From: Fusobacteriaceae bacterium | GTDB lineage: Bacteria; Fusobacteriota; Fusobacteriia; Fusobacteriales; Fusobacteriaceae | NCBI GenBank assembly: GCA_030625925.1 | Contig: DAOUPY010000055.1 | Location: 1 to 7,924, forward strand | Reading direction: 5' to 3' | DNA length: 7,924 nt | Shown: in pieces, positions 1-5,618 of the stretch | How the letters are laid out: every line of letters starts with the position of its first letter | How positions within the stretch are numbered: position 1 is the stretch's first letter | Program-made: the position numbers and the translations under genes | Notes under the pieces: model-generated | Told to the model about the DNA's origin: nothing | What the model saw: only the letters and a program-made list of their open reading frames with translations | Databases searched by the model: none

Positions 1-183
1 GGTAATGTCCGTCTTTTTATAGCTACAGTCCTCGCTACACTGCGGAACTTATTCTGTTGGACGACTGAGTAGAATATTTACTGAGAAGCTAGGGAACATT
101 TGAAAAAAAGGATTTTTAACCTCAAAAATGATCTCTTAGCGAGTCTCTTTATCTCATTTCTTTGTGATGAAGAATTAAATATC
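1..183. other. Unassigned segment, GC-richer than its surroundings
   Basis: No gene is supported here. The first ~100 bases are about 42% GC by my count, clearly above the AT-rich DNA that follows. The longest open stretches (about 23 codons on the plus strand from position 1, and about 25 on the minus strand running off the left edge) have no start signal and resemble nothing I recognise. A short stem-loop can form at 28-48 (arms 28-35 and 42-48, one bulge). I looked for tRNA, 5S, SRP RNA, tmRNA and common riboswitch cores and found none. It could be the edge of a mobile element, a dispersed repeat or a structured RNA. It matters because the beta-subunit gene expected after the fumarase alpha gene is not here. 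Confidence 0.3.
103..129 (-). terminator. Possible weak terminator after the fumarase alpha gene
   Basis: On the minus strand an all-A/T six-base-pair stem (124-129 with 112-117, loop closable by a G-U pair) is followed, after two C residues, by seven Ts (109-103). The position, 55 bases past the fumarase stop, is right for a terminator. The stem has no G-C pairs, so the structure is weak and may be chance in AT-rich DNA. Confidence 0.25.
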
Positions 184-1026
184 TTATAAGATTATCTCTT
201 TATGTCTGGCAGCATGACAATTTATGTTGATGGCAACTGGCAGGGATGCAATATGACAAGGGTAAGCTTCTACCTTTACTGAGAGTGCTGTATTTCTCCC
301 GCCTAATCCCATAGGTCCTACTCCAGTTTTATTTACTAACTCTAATAATTCATCTTCTAATTTAGCATTAATAGGATTAGAACTGCTGTCATTTATATCT
401 CTCATAAGAGATTCTTTAGCTAATAGTGCAGCTTTTTCGAAAGACCCGCCTATTCCTATTCCTACAATAATTGGAGGACATGGATTTCCACCGGCATTTT
501 TAATTGTTTCCACAACAAACTGCTTAATACCTTCTATGCCATCAGCTGGTTTTAACATCTTGATAGCACTCATATTTTCACTGCCGCCACCCTTAGGAGC
601 TACTATAATTTTCACCTTATCACTACCAGGGACTAACTTAGTATGGATAATTCCAGGAGTGTTATCCTTTGTATTTATCCTGTCCAAGGGATCTTTAACA
701 ACAGATTTTCTCAAGAATCCATTTTCATAACCCCTTCTAATTCCTTCATTTATAGCCTCATATATGTCCCCATCTATATAAACTTCAGTACCTACTTCTA
801 AAAATACCACTACCAGACCAGTATCCTGGCACATAGGAACTTTGTTTTCTTTAGCTAGTTCATGATTCTCAACTATCTGATCTAATATATTTCTCCCTAC
901 AGGTGAAACCTCTGTTTTGGCCATTTTTTTTAAATTATCTAAAACATCGGAACCTAAATAGAAATTGGCGTCCATACACATTTTTTCTACAGCATTTGTT
1001 ACCTTGATTAAATCCAAGTTTTTCAT
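184..1026 (-). CDS. Class I fumarate hydratase / L(+)-tartrate dehydratase, alpha subunit
   Basis: A 280-residue protein, full length for the alpha subunit of the two-subunit, oxygen-sensitive [4Fe-4S] hydro-lyases, which in this family interconvert fumarate and malate or dehydrate tartrate in the cytoplasm. Family motifs are plain: VPMCQDTG with Cys66, [15 protein letters not shown] (145-159), [18 protein letters not shown] with Cys183, and a C-terminal [17 protein letters not shown] with Cys270. The spacing of Cys66, Cys183 and Cys270 matches the three cluster ligands known in single-chain class I fumarases; Cys257 is a less likely third ligand. The ATG is supported by AAGGGGTGG eight bases upstream. 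The beta subunit normally follows directly but is absent from the 183 bases downstream. The gene is divergent from the eut region and probably unrelated to it. Fumarase versus tartrate dehydratase cannot be decided from the alpha subunit alone; fumarase is commoner. Confidence 0.9.
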   Translation of the reverse strand: MKNLDLIKVTNAVEKMCMDANFYLGSDVLDNLKKMAKTEVSPVGRNILDQIVENHELAKENKVPMCQDTGLVVVFLEVGTEVYIDGDIYEAINEGIRRGYENGFLRKSVVKDPLDRINTKDNTPGIIHTKLVPGSDKVKIIVAPKGGGSENMSAIKMLKPADGIEGIKQFVVETIKNAGGNPCPPIIVGIGIGGSFEKAALLAKESLMRDINDSSSNPINAKLEDELLELVNKTGVGPMGLGGRNTALSVKVEAYPCHIASLPVAININCHAARHKEIIL

Positions 1027-1144
1027 CTGACCACCCCTTAAATTATTAATGTTGTCTTACTTTTTTAAAATTATCATTGTCTAAATATATTTCATCTTAA
1101 TTTTTGATGTATTGCAAGTTATTTTTTTAACAAAGTTGATTAAA

Positions 1145-1170
1145 AAAAATTGATGATAATATCAATTTTT
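1145..1170. repeat. Perfect 10-bp inverted repeat between divergent genes
   Basis: AAAAATTGAT (1145-1154) and ATCAATTTTT (1161-1170) are exact reverse complements around a six-base centre, GATAAT. On the minus strand the right arm continues into a run of eight Ts (1149-1142), so it could act as a terminator in that direction, stopping antisense transcription before the fumarase gene. It could equally be a protein-binding site in the divergent promoter region. The sequence does not decide between them. Confidence 0.5.
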
Positions 1171-1173
1171 GAT

Positions 1174-1211
1174 TTTAGAATGGTTTTGTATCAGTATAGA
1201 ATCATTCTAAA
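1174..1211 (+). promoter_or_regulatory. 17-bp RNA stem-loop, plus-strand specific
   Basis: Bases 1174-1190 pair with 1195-1211 around a TCAG tetraloop. The outer nine pairs are perfect Watson-Crick. The inner eight include three G-U wobbles (1183/1202, 1186/1199, 1188/1197) that would be C-A mismatches if the other strand were transcribed. The long helix therefore exists only in plus-strand RNA, which implies that transcription toward the 1606 gene starts upstream of 1174. No T-run follows, so it is not an intrinsic terminator. A role in stabilising the leader or in protein binding is inference. No confident -35/-10 pair could be picked in this AT-rich stretch. Confidence 0.55.
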
Positions 1212-1244
1212 TATGAGAATAAATTGTAAAAAAAAACTATAAAA

Positions 1245-1376
1245 ATATATCTAATAAGATATATAACTCGAAATCAACTAAAAAGCAACTAAAAAAATTA
1301 AAAATTTTAAAAAGATATATATATGTCTAAAAAAAAAGGCCTACAGTACTTATATGATATTGTTAATTTATTTTAT
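1245..1376 (+). promoter_or_regulatory. Leader element L1, related to the eutS leader
   Basis: This stretch resembles the leader before eutS (2540-2661). The shared blocks are AAATCAACTAAAAA (1271-1284), CTAAAAAAA followed within a few bases by GCC (1327-1341), and a loop-like ACTTATATGA (1348-1357). They are preceded by an AT hairpin (1245-1252 with 1257-1264, loop AATA). In L1 the terminator-like stem is reduced to six pairs (1343-1348 with 1358-1363) and the downstream Ts are broken up, so L1 may not terminate. A small alternative stem, GTCT (1325-1328) with AGGC (1337-1340), closes an all-A loop as in L2. The shared blocks suggest common regulation of the 1606 gene and eutS. No known riboswitch class was recognised. 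Confidence 0.4.
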
Positions 1377-1463
1377 AGAGAAAAATAGGAGAAAAAATAT
1401 TTTTTATCGGAAGATATCTAAATTTTCTGTAAGTTTTTTTTAATGTAGACTTAGGAATGACAA

Positions 1464-1489
1464 ATATACAGGAATTGTATATAATTTTT
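1464..1489 (+). terminator. Terminator-like hairpin upstream of the 1606 gene
   Basis: A perfect seven-base-pair stem (1464-1470 with 1476-1482, loop GGAAT) is followed by AA and five Ts. It is short and AT-rich apart from one G-C pair. It could attenuate transcripts that pass L1, or be chance. No competing antiterminator was evident. The rest of 1377-1605 shows only AT-rich sequence, a small GGAA-tetraloop hairpin near 1407-1418 and the translation start region of the next gene. Confidence 0.25.
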
Positions 1490-1605
1490 CTAGATTTTTT
1501 ATTTAAATAATACTAGTTATATATGGAATCTTATAAAAGTAAAAAAAATTAAAACAACCTATAATTCTATGGGTGAAATAGTATATAATGCTATAGAGGT
1601 GAGAA

Positions 1606-2403
1606 ATGTATTTAGATGAAAAGAAAATATTAACACAAATCTATAGGTGGTTTTCATTTTATGAAAAAAATTCAACTCTGGAGTCTCAATTAAAGATACT
1701 CAGTAAGAATATATCTATTGATTCAGGATTAGAAAAAGTTTTTGGTATAGATGATTATATAAAAAAGATAGATTTAATACCTAAAAATTGGGAGAGTATC
1801 TATAATATTTTAGACTATCAAATAGAAAGCAGAAAAAATGGAAGTTATATAGTAGACACCTTAGTAGAGTATGATAACTTAGGAGTCAAAGAAGATTTAA
1901 AGACAACTTTTAAATATGTTTTTAGCCTAAATTATGAAAAGAATGGAAAGAATAAAATGTTTATGCCTTTAATTCAAAGTGTAAGGGTTTCTACCCTGGG
2001 GATCCATGGTAATATTTTAGAAAAAAATAAAAACAAGATCTTAGCATCACTGAATTATTTTTATCTTTTAATCGATAAAAATGATAAAGAAGTAGAATGT
2101 TTTAAAGAAATATTAAGTGGAAGTTTTAATCTGGATTTTCAAAGAAAAAATATTGATTCATTTAAAAGTCTTAAAAAATACTATATATCTAATAGTAAGG
2201 AATATAAAAGCTTAGACCATAGGATAGAAGATATTGAGATATTAGAAATGGAAAAATTTGAGTGTAAAGTCCAATTAATAATGAGCTTGAAAAAAATAGA
2301 CAGAAGAGATAATATTTCAGGAAAAGAATTCTATGTCTACATAAAATTGGAAAATTGTGGTTCAGATTTATTAAAAATTAAATCACTTAAAAATAAAAGT
2401 TAA
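1606..2403 (+). CDS. Unknown protein, predicted tandem NTF2/SnoaL-like domains
   Basis: I do not recognise this 265-residue protein by name. It has no signal peptide or membrane segment, is rich in Lys and charged residues, and looks cytoplasmic. By eye it consists of two similar halves (about 5-135 and 143-262). Each begins with an amphipathic helix (ILTQIYRWFSFYEKNS; ILASLNYFYLLIDKND), then two more helices, then a run of long beta strands (first half through FKYVFSLNYEKNG and PLIQSVRVSTLG; second half LDHRIEDIEIL, FECKVQLIMSLKKI, FYVYIKLENCG). That is the helix-helix-helix-sheet order of NTF2/SnoaL-like folds, so a fused pair is inferred; the family is diverse and gives no function. The ATG has GAGGTGAG just upstream; a TATAAT (1584-1589) is too close to serve easily as its promoter. 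It sits between two related leaders directly before eutS, suggesting a link to ethanolamine metabolism that is unproven. Confidence 0.75.
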   Translation: MYLDEKKILTQIYRWFSFYEKNSTLESQLKILSKNISIDSGLEKVFGIDDYIKKIDLIPKNWESIYNILDYQIESRKNGSYIVDTLVEYDNLGVKEDLKTTFKYVFSLNYEKNGKNKMFMPLIQSVRVSTLGIHGNILEKNKNKILASLNYFYLLIDKNDKEVECFKEILSGSFNLDFQRKNIDSFKSLKKYYISNSKEYKSLDHRIEDIEILEMEKFECKVQLIMSLKKIDRRDNISGKEFYVYIKLENCGSDLLKIKSLKNKS

Positions 2404-2453
2404 GGAGTGAAATGATAAAAAAGCAACCTAAAATAGTAATATGGTTTTGATTT

Positions 2454-2508
2454 ATAGAAATTGCCTGTCTATTTGCTAGGACATGCATTATAGCAAGGAT
2501 TTTTCTAT
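2454..2508 (+). promoter_or_regulatory. Two-tier stem-loop in the region upstream of eutS
   Basis: An outer seven-base-pair stem (2454-2460 with 2502-2508), a short internal loop and a CC/GG step enclose an inner perfect stem TTGCTA/TAGCAA (2473-2478 with 2491-2496) with a 12-base loop centred on ATGCAT. No T-run follows, so it is not a terminator. It precedes the L2 leader in roughly the position that the 17-bp stem-loop (1174-1211) has before L1. Whether it is transcribed with eutS is unknown. Confidence 0.35.
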
Positions 2509-2517
2509 GGATATTTT

Positions 2518-2536
2518 TTGTTATTAATTATAACAA
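2518..2536. repeat. 7-bp inverted repeat, operator-like
   Basis: TTGTTAT (2518-2524) and ATAACAA (2530-2536) are exact reverse complements around TAATT. The size and symmetry suit a dimeric repressor site, but the same sequence could be an RNA hairpin preceding L2, as the 1245-1264 hairpin precedes L1. No bound protein can be named. Confidence 0.35.
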
Positions 2537-2564
2537 TGCAATAAATATAACAATATATATGACT

Positions 2565-2661
2565 GAAAATCAACTAAAAAATATAAAATATATAATAACT
2601 TTATAAATGCTAAAAAAATAAGCCAGAGATACTTCTATGAGATTATCTTTGACTTTTTTTT
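2565..2661 (+). terminator. eutS leader L2 ending in an intrinsic terminator
   Basis: The leader shares its AATCAACTAAAAA (2568-2580), CTAAAAAAA…GCC (2610-2624) and TACTTCTATGA (2630-2640) blocks with L1. The last part is a good intrinsic terminator: 2621-2631 pairs with 2644-2654 (one C-A mismatch at 2623/2652 and one G-U pair), with further inner pairs around CTATGA, and a run of eight Ts to 2661. A competing stem, GCT (2609-2611) with AGC (2621-2623) around an A-rich loop, would capture the first bases of the terminator arm, the logic of an antiterminator. The hexaloop rule of EutV targets (A at 1, G at 4) is not met by any hairpin I could find here. From 2662 to 2780 I see only AT-rich sequence, a weak repeat (ATTGAT 2665-2670, ATCAAT 2689-2694) and the eutS ribosome binding site. 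Confidence 0.6.
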
Positions 2662-2780
2662 AAGATTGATGTATATTTTTATCACGTTATCAATAATGAA
2701 TAGTAAAAAAGTTTGAAATAGCATAAATTAAGAATCCTTGAGAAGGTAGAAACAGAAATGATGATTAAAAGGAGAGGAAT

Positions 2781-3125
2781 ATGGACGAAAAAAAAAGAGT
2801 TATACAGGAGTATGTACCAGGAAAACAGGTAACTTTAGCACATTTAATTGCACATCCAAATAATGAGATCTATAAAAAATTAGGTCTTGTAGGAGATAAT
2901 AATGGTGCTATTGGAATATTAACAATAACACCGGGAGAAGCTTCTATCATTGCTGCAGATATAGCTACAAAAAATGGAGCTGTAGAAATAGGGTTTTTAG
3001 ACAGATTTAGTGGAACCGTAGTTATAAGTGGTGATGTGTCTAGTGTTGAAGGATCTTTAGAAAGTGTAATATTTTTCTTAGAAGAAACTTTGAAATTTTC
3101 AATTCCTAAAGTAACGAGGTCTTAG
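2781..3125 (+). CDS. eutS: EutS, ethanolamine microcompartment shell protein
   Basis: A 114-residue shell protein with a circularly permuted BMC domain, matching EutS over its full length: [21 protein letters not shown] at the N terminus, [21 protein letters not shown] in the middle, and the hallmark [21 protein letters not shown] (86-106). Members of the family form hexamers that tile the facets and edges of the ethanolamine microcompartment, which retains acetaldehyde. The glycine in the NGAIG segment (Gly42), aligned with the residue associated with bending of the E. coli EutS hexamer, is kept. The ATG follows AAGGAGAGG at ideal spacing. It is the first gene of the compact eut run, just downstream of the L2 terminator, and the eutP start lies three bases beyond its stop. 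The short family makes the name secure. Confidence 0.95.
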   Translation: MDEKKRVIQEYVPGKQVTLAHLIAHPNNEIYKKLGLVGDNNGAIGILTITPGEASIIAADIATKNGAVEIGFLDRFSGTVVISGDVSSVEGSLESVIFFLEETLKFSIPKVTRS

Positions 3126-3128
3126 CTT

Positions 3129-3557
3129 ATGAAACTAATGCTGGTTGGAAGAACAGGTGTTGGAAAAACTACTTTGACTCAAAGGCTAAATGAAGAAAGG
3201 CTAGAATATAAAAAAACTCAGATGATAGATTATGCTGGTGAAGTAATAGATACCCCAGGGGAATATATCGAGAATAGAAATTATTATAAAGCTTTAAATG
3301 TTGTGGGTATAGATGCCCAAATAATAGGATTAGTTCAATCTAGTCTAGATGAAGTTAGCGTTTTCCCGCCTAATTTTTCATCAATGTTTCTAAATAAAAA
3401 AGTTATAGGGATAGTTACTAAAGTAGATTTAAGCAGTGATACAAAAATAGCTAGAAATTTGTTAGAAATTGCAGGTGTTGAAGAAATTATTGAAATTGGA
3501 AAAGACTGTAAAATAGAAAAATTAAAAAAATATATAAGGGGGAAAAATGAAAATTAG
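3129..3557 (+). CDS. eutP: EutP, P-loop protein of ethanolamine utilisation
   Basis: A 142-residue small P-loop protein of the EutP/PduV family. It shows a Walker A motif GRTGVGKT (7-14, Lys13), a DTPGEY switch motif (41-46) and TKVD (97-100), the base-specificity motif of Ras-like GTPases. Family knowledge: EutP has been reported to have acetate kinase activity in Salmonella, and the related PduV has been linked to microcompartment positioning; which applies here cannot be read from sequence. It begins three bases after eutS, its GAGG ribosome binding site lying inside the end of eutS, and its last 11 bases overlap the start of eutV. This implies translational coupling from eutS through to eutV. 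Confidence 0.9.
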   Translation: MKLMLVGRTGVGKTTLTQRLNEERLEYKKTQMIDYAGEVIDTPGEYIENRNYYKALNVVGIDAQIIGLVQSSLDEVSVFPPNFSSMFLNKKVIGIVTKVDLSSDTKIARNLLEIAGVEEIIEIGKDCKIEKLKKYIRGKNEN

Positions 3558-4140
3558 TGTTGTAATTGCAGAAGATGACCCACTTACTAGGATGGACATA
3601 GCAGAAATATTAACAGAAGCTGGATACGATGTTATAGGTGAAGCCAGCGATGGAATAGAAGCTATTACTGTATGTAAAGAAAAAAATCCGGATATAGTAT
3701 TATTGGATATTAAAATGCCAATAATTACAGGTCTTCAAGTTAGTAAAATATTAGCAGATGAAAATTTTGAAGGATGTACAGTGTTATTGACAGCATATAA
3801 CATAGAAGAGTATATAAATAAAGCTAGTGAAAACAAAGTTATGGGATATTTGCTGAAACCTATTGAGGAAAAAACTTTCTTATCCCACTTAAAATTAATT
3901 TTTAACAATCATAAAAATATAAAATCTTTAAAAAAAGAAGTAAAAGAAGTAAAAGAGACGTTAGATGGCAGAAAAGTGATAGAGAGAGCTAAAGGGATAA
4001 TTATGAATTCTAAAAGAGTTTCTGAAGATGAAGCATATAAGATTTTAAGAGAAATAAGTATGACTAAAAGAATAGGTATGTTGAATTTATCAAAAATAAT
4101 TTTAATGACAGGTGAGTTTGATGATAACTACTTACTGTAA
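3547..4140 (+). CDS. eutV: EutV, receiver-ANTAR antiterminator response regulator
   Basis: A 197-residue response regulator that binds RNA rather than DNA. The receiver domain (1-120) has the acidic pair in AEDDP (Asp10, Asp11), phospho-acceptor Asp54 in LLDIKMP, Thr82 in LLTAY and Lys104 in LLKPI. A charged coiled linker (about 121-142) leads into an ANTAR domain (about 140-190), recognised by RKVIERAKGIIM, SEDEAYKILREISM and a closing LSKIIL helix. In characterised relatives, phosphorylated EutV dimerises and binds paired hairpins with AxxGxx hexaloops to prevent termination of eut genes; exactly such a site lies before eutA in this window. A strong AAGGGGG precedes its ATG inside the end of eutP, and its 3' end overlaps eutW. 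Its kinase partner is eutW. Confidence 0.95.
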   Translation: MKISVVIAEDDPLTRMDIAEILTEAGYDVIGEASDGIEAITVCKEKNPDIVLLDIKMPIITGLQVSKILADENFEGCTVLLTAYNIEEYINKASENKVMGYLLKPIEEKTFLSHLKLIFNNHKNIKSLKKEVKEVKETLDGRKVIERAKGIIMNSKRVSEDEAYKILREISMTKRIGMLNLSKIILMTGEFDDNYLL

Positions 4141-5518
4141 AATATCTGGGACATTGATACAAGAAGACATAGAAAAAATATCGAGTTTAAAAGAGACAGT
4201 ATCAATGCTGAGTAACATTTTAGGGACGGATGTTTTCATAAACTGCGCTACGAAAGATAGAGAAAAGGCAATAGTTGTTTACCATGCAAAACCTCCTCAA
4301 AATAGTCTTTATACTAGAAATGTATCAGGTGAAACTGCTATATCTACAAAAGAACCGGCTGTTTTTAGAAGCTTTTTAACAGGATTACCTTCAAAAAATT
4401 ACAAGGCAATAACTCAAGAAGAGGAAAATGTAACTCAAAATGTAATACCAATAAAAAATAACGATAATCAGACTATAGCAGTTATAATAGTCGAATATAA
4501 AGATCATGGTGAAAAAAAATTAAATTCAGATTTATTAAATAAAACAACTAATAATTTGATTAAGGAAATAAGCGTTTCAAGGACTAAAATTCCAGAATTT
4601 GTAAAAGATGGAGTTGTAGTTTTCAATAAAAATGGAGATGTAGTTTATTCAAATAAAGTTGCAAAATTAATTTATTCAAAATTAGGAATATATCACAATA
4701 TATTTGGTAGAAACTATGAAAATATAACATTAACAAAAACTAAATTTTTTAAAATATTGGAAGATGTAGAAACTAAAAAAACAAAAGAAATAACAATATC
4801 GGGAATATCTTTAGCGGTTTCTTATTTCTTAACAGAATTTGAGGAAAAAGAGACTAATGTGATAATGATTGTACAAGATATTACAAAAGAAAAAAACGAT
4901 GAAAAAGAATTAATGTTGAGATCAGTAGCAATAAAAGAAATTCATCATAGAGTAAAAAATAATTTACAGACAATAGCGAGTTTATTGAGAATACAAAGAA
5001 GAAGAGTAGAAAATGAAGAATTAAAAAGAATATTAGATGAGACAATAAATAGAATTCTAAGTATAGCTATAACACATGAAATACTGTCCGAAAATGGGTT
5101 CAATGATTTGAATATAAAAAAAATATTAAAATTGGTGTACAAAAATTTTTCAAATACATCTATTGACAAAATAAATAAAATAAGGTTTAATGTTATTGGG
5201 AATGATTTTTATACGAACTCAGAAACTTCTACAGCAATAGCTTTAGTTATGAATGAAATATTGCAAAATGCAATAGATCATGCTTTTGTAGGAAGGGAAA
5301 AAGGGGATATAATAATTAATGCTGAAAAAAAACAATTTTGTTTTAAAATTAGCGTATCTGACAATGGGGTCGGAATGAACGTTAATAAAAGAAAAGATAA
5401 GAATTTAGGAATGATGATAATTGAAAAAATTGTAAAAGACAAATTAAAAGGAACTTTTAATGTTAAAAGTGAAATTGGAAAAGGAACTACTATAGAATTT
5501 GAATTTAAAAATATATAA
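4121..5518 (+). CDS. eutW: EutW, ethanolamine sensor histidine kinase
   Basis: A 465-residue soluble kinase of the PdtaS-like HisKA_2 class, with no membrane segment. An N-terminal GAF-like sensor region (about 5-145) is followed by a PAS-like region (about 150-260, e.g. DGVVVFNKNGDVVYSNKVAKL). Next come the H-box EIHHRVKNNLQTIASLLRIQ (His276, next to Arg, is the likely phosphorylation site) and an ATPase domain with N-box MNEILQNAIDH (Asn378, Asn383), G1 box DNGVGM (Asp414) and a C-terminal GKGTTIEFEF. Related EutW proteins autophosphorylate in response to ethanolamine and pass the phosphate to EutV. I chose the ATG at 4121 because AGGTGAG lies four bases before it; the in-frame GTG at 4112 lies inside that sequence and lacks its own site. 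It overlaps eutV by 20 bases. Confidence 0.93.
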   Translation: MITTYCKISGTLIQEDIEKISSLKETVSMLSNILGTDVFINCATKDREKAIVVYHAKPPQNSLYTRNVSGETAISTKEPAVFRSFLTGLPSKNYKAITQEEENVTQNVIPIKNNDNQTIAVIIVEYKDHGEKKLNSDLLNKTTNNLIKEISVSRTKIPEFVKDGVVVFNKNGDVVYSNKVAKLIYSKLGIYHNIFGRNYENITLTKTKFFKILEDVETKKTKEITISGISLAVSYFLTEFEEKETNVIMIVQDITKEKNDEKELMLRSVAIKEIHHRVKNNLQTIASLLRIQRRRVENEELKRILDETINRILSIAITHEILSENGFNDLNIKKILKLVYKNFSNTSIDKINKIRFNVIGNDFYTNSETSTAIALVMNEILQNAIDHAFVGREKGDIIINAEKKQFCFKISVSDNGVGMNVNKRKDKNLGMMIIEKIVKDKLKGTFNVKSEIGKGTTIEFEFKNI

Positions 5519-5524
5519 TATTAT

Positions 5525-5561
5525 GATACACAAAGAAGTGTATTTATAAGGCAATGGAGCC
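5525..5561 (+). promoter_or_regulatory. EutV-binding dual hairpin (ANTAR target) upstream of eutA
   Basis: Two adjacent stem-loops with six-base loops. P1: ATACAC (5526-5531) with GTGTAT (5538-5543), extendable by a G-U pair, loop AAAGAA. P2: GGC (5550-5552) with GCC (5559-5561), loop AATGGA. Both loops have A at position 1 and G at position 4, the rule established for ANTAR targets of EutV in Enterococcus, and are joined by a five-base linker. The 3' arm of P2 is also the start of the terminator's 5' arm, so protein-bound P1-P2 and the terminator are mutually exclusive. P2 has only three pairs, so it likely depends on bound EutV for stability. Confidence 0.85.
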
Positions 5562-5600
5562 AAGGTAGCATAGGATAACTATGTTATTTTGGCTTTTTTT
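5558..5600 (+). terminator. Conditional intrinsic terminator before eutA
   Basis: Bases 5558-5573 pair with 5579-5594 in an unbroken 16-base-pair stem (three G-U pairs) capped by GATAA, and the T-run continues to 5600. It lies between eutW and eutA, so in its formed state it limits transcription to eutS-eutP-eutV-eutW and blocks the lyase genes. It shares GCC (5559-5561) with EutV hairpin P2, which makes it switchable by phosphorylated EutV. Confidence 0.9.
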
Positions 5601-5618
5601 ATTACCAAAGGAGAAGGA

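Larger units (their letters stand above)
2412..2606 (+). pseudogene. Interrupted short reading frame after the 1606 gene (possible small membrane protein remnant)
   Basis: A strong ribosome binding site (AAGGAG, 2402-2407) overlaps the stop of the preceding gene, and four bases later an ATG opens MIKKQPKIVIWF, then TGA at 2448-2450. The same frame stays open for 51 more codons to TAA at 2604-2606. The part after the TGA is hydrophobic (…FLWIFFVI…), so a single Trp-to-stop change (TGG to TGA, in the context WF*F) would turn a 64-residue one-helix protein into this. Alternatives are translation of the 12-residue peptide only, TGA recoding, or chance openness in a leader. The downstream end overlaps the conserved L2 block, which argues for an RNA role there. 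Low confidence. Confidence 0.25.

Noticed and set aside
28..48. Minus-strand hairpin with loop AGTGTA that fits the A1/G4 rule of EutV targets
   Set aside because: It is single, unpaired with a second hexaloop hairpin or terminator, carries a bulge, and lies downstream of the fumarase gene on the other strand. A chance match to two loop positions is expected about once in sixteen hexaloops.
536..730. Plus-strand reading frame of 64 codons opposite the fumarase gene
   Set aside because: It is antisense to a clearly conserved protein, has no ribosome binding site and resembles nothing.
1464..1482. Hairpin considered as a EutV target
   Set aside because: Its stable form has a five-base loop beginning with G, not a six-base AxxGxx loop, and no partner hairpin is adjacent.
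2758..2832. Short out-of-frame peptide frame overlapping the start of eutS
   Set aside because: It has no ribosome binding site, and its internal sequence is that of the eutS binding site and start.
4112..4120. GTG start for EutW at 4112
   Set aside because: The GTG is part of the AGGTGAG sequence that best serves the ATG at 4121, and it has no good binding site of its own.
4945..5169. Minus-strand frame of 74 codons opposite eutW
   Set aside because: It is a shadow of the kinase domain; its hydrophobic Phe/Ile-rich content is the complement of Lys/Asn-rich coding sequence.
5589..5618. Upstream TTG start that would lengthen EutA by ten residues
   Set aside because: It lies inside the 3' arm of the intrinsic terminator and has no ribosome binding site, while the ATG at 5619 has AAAGGAG at proper spacing and starts where EutA homologs start.
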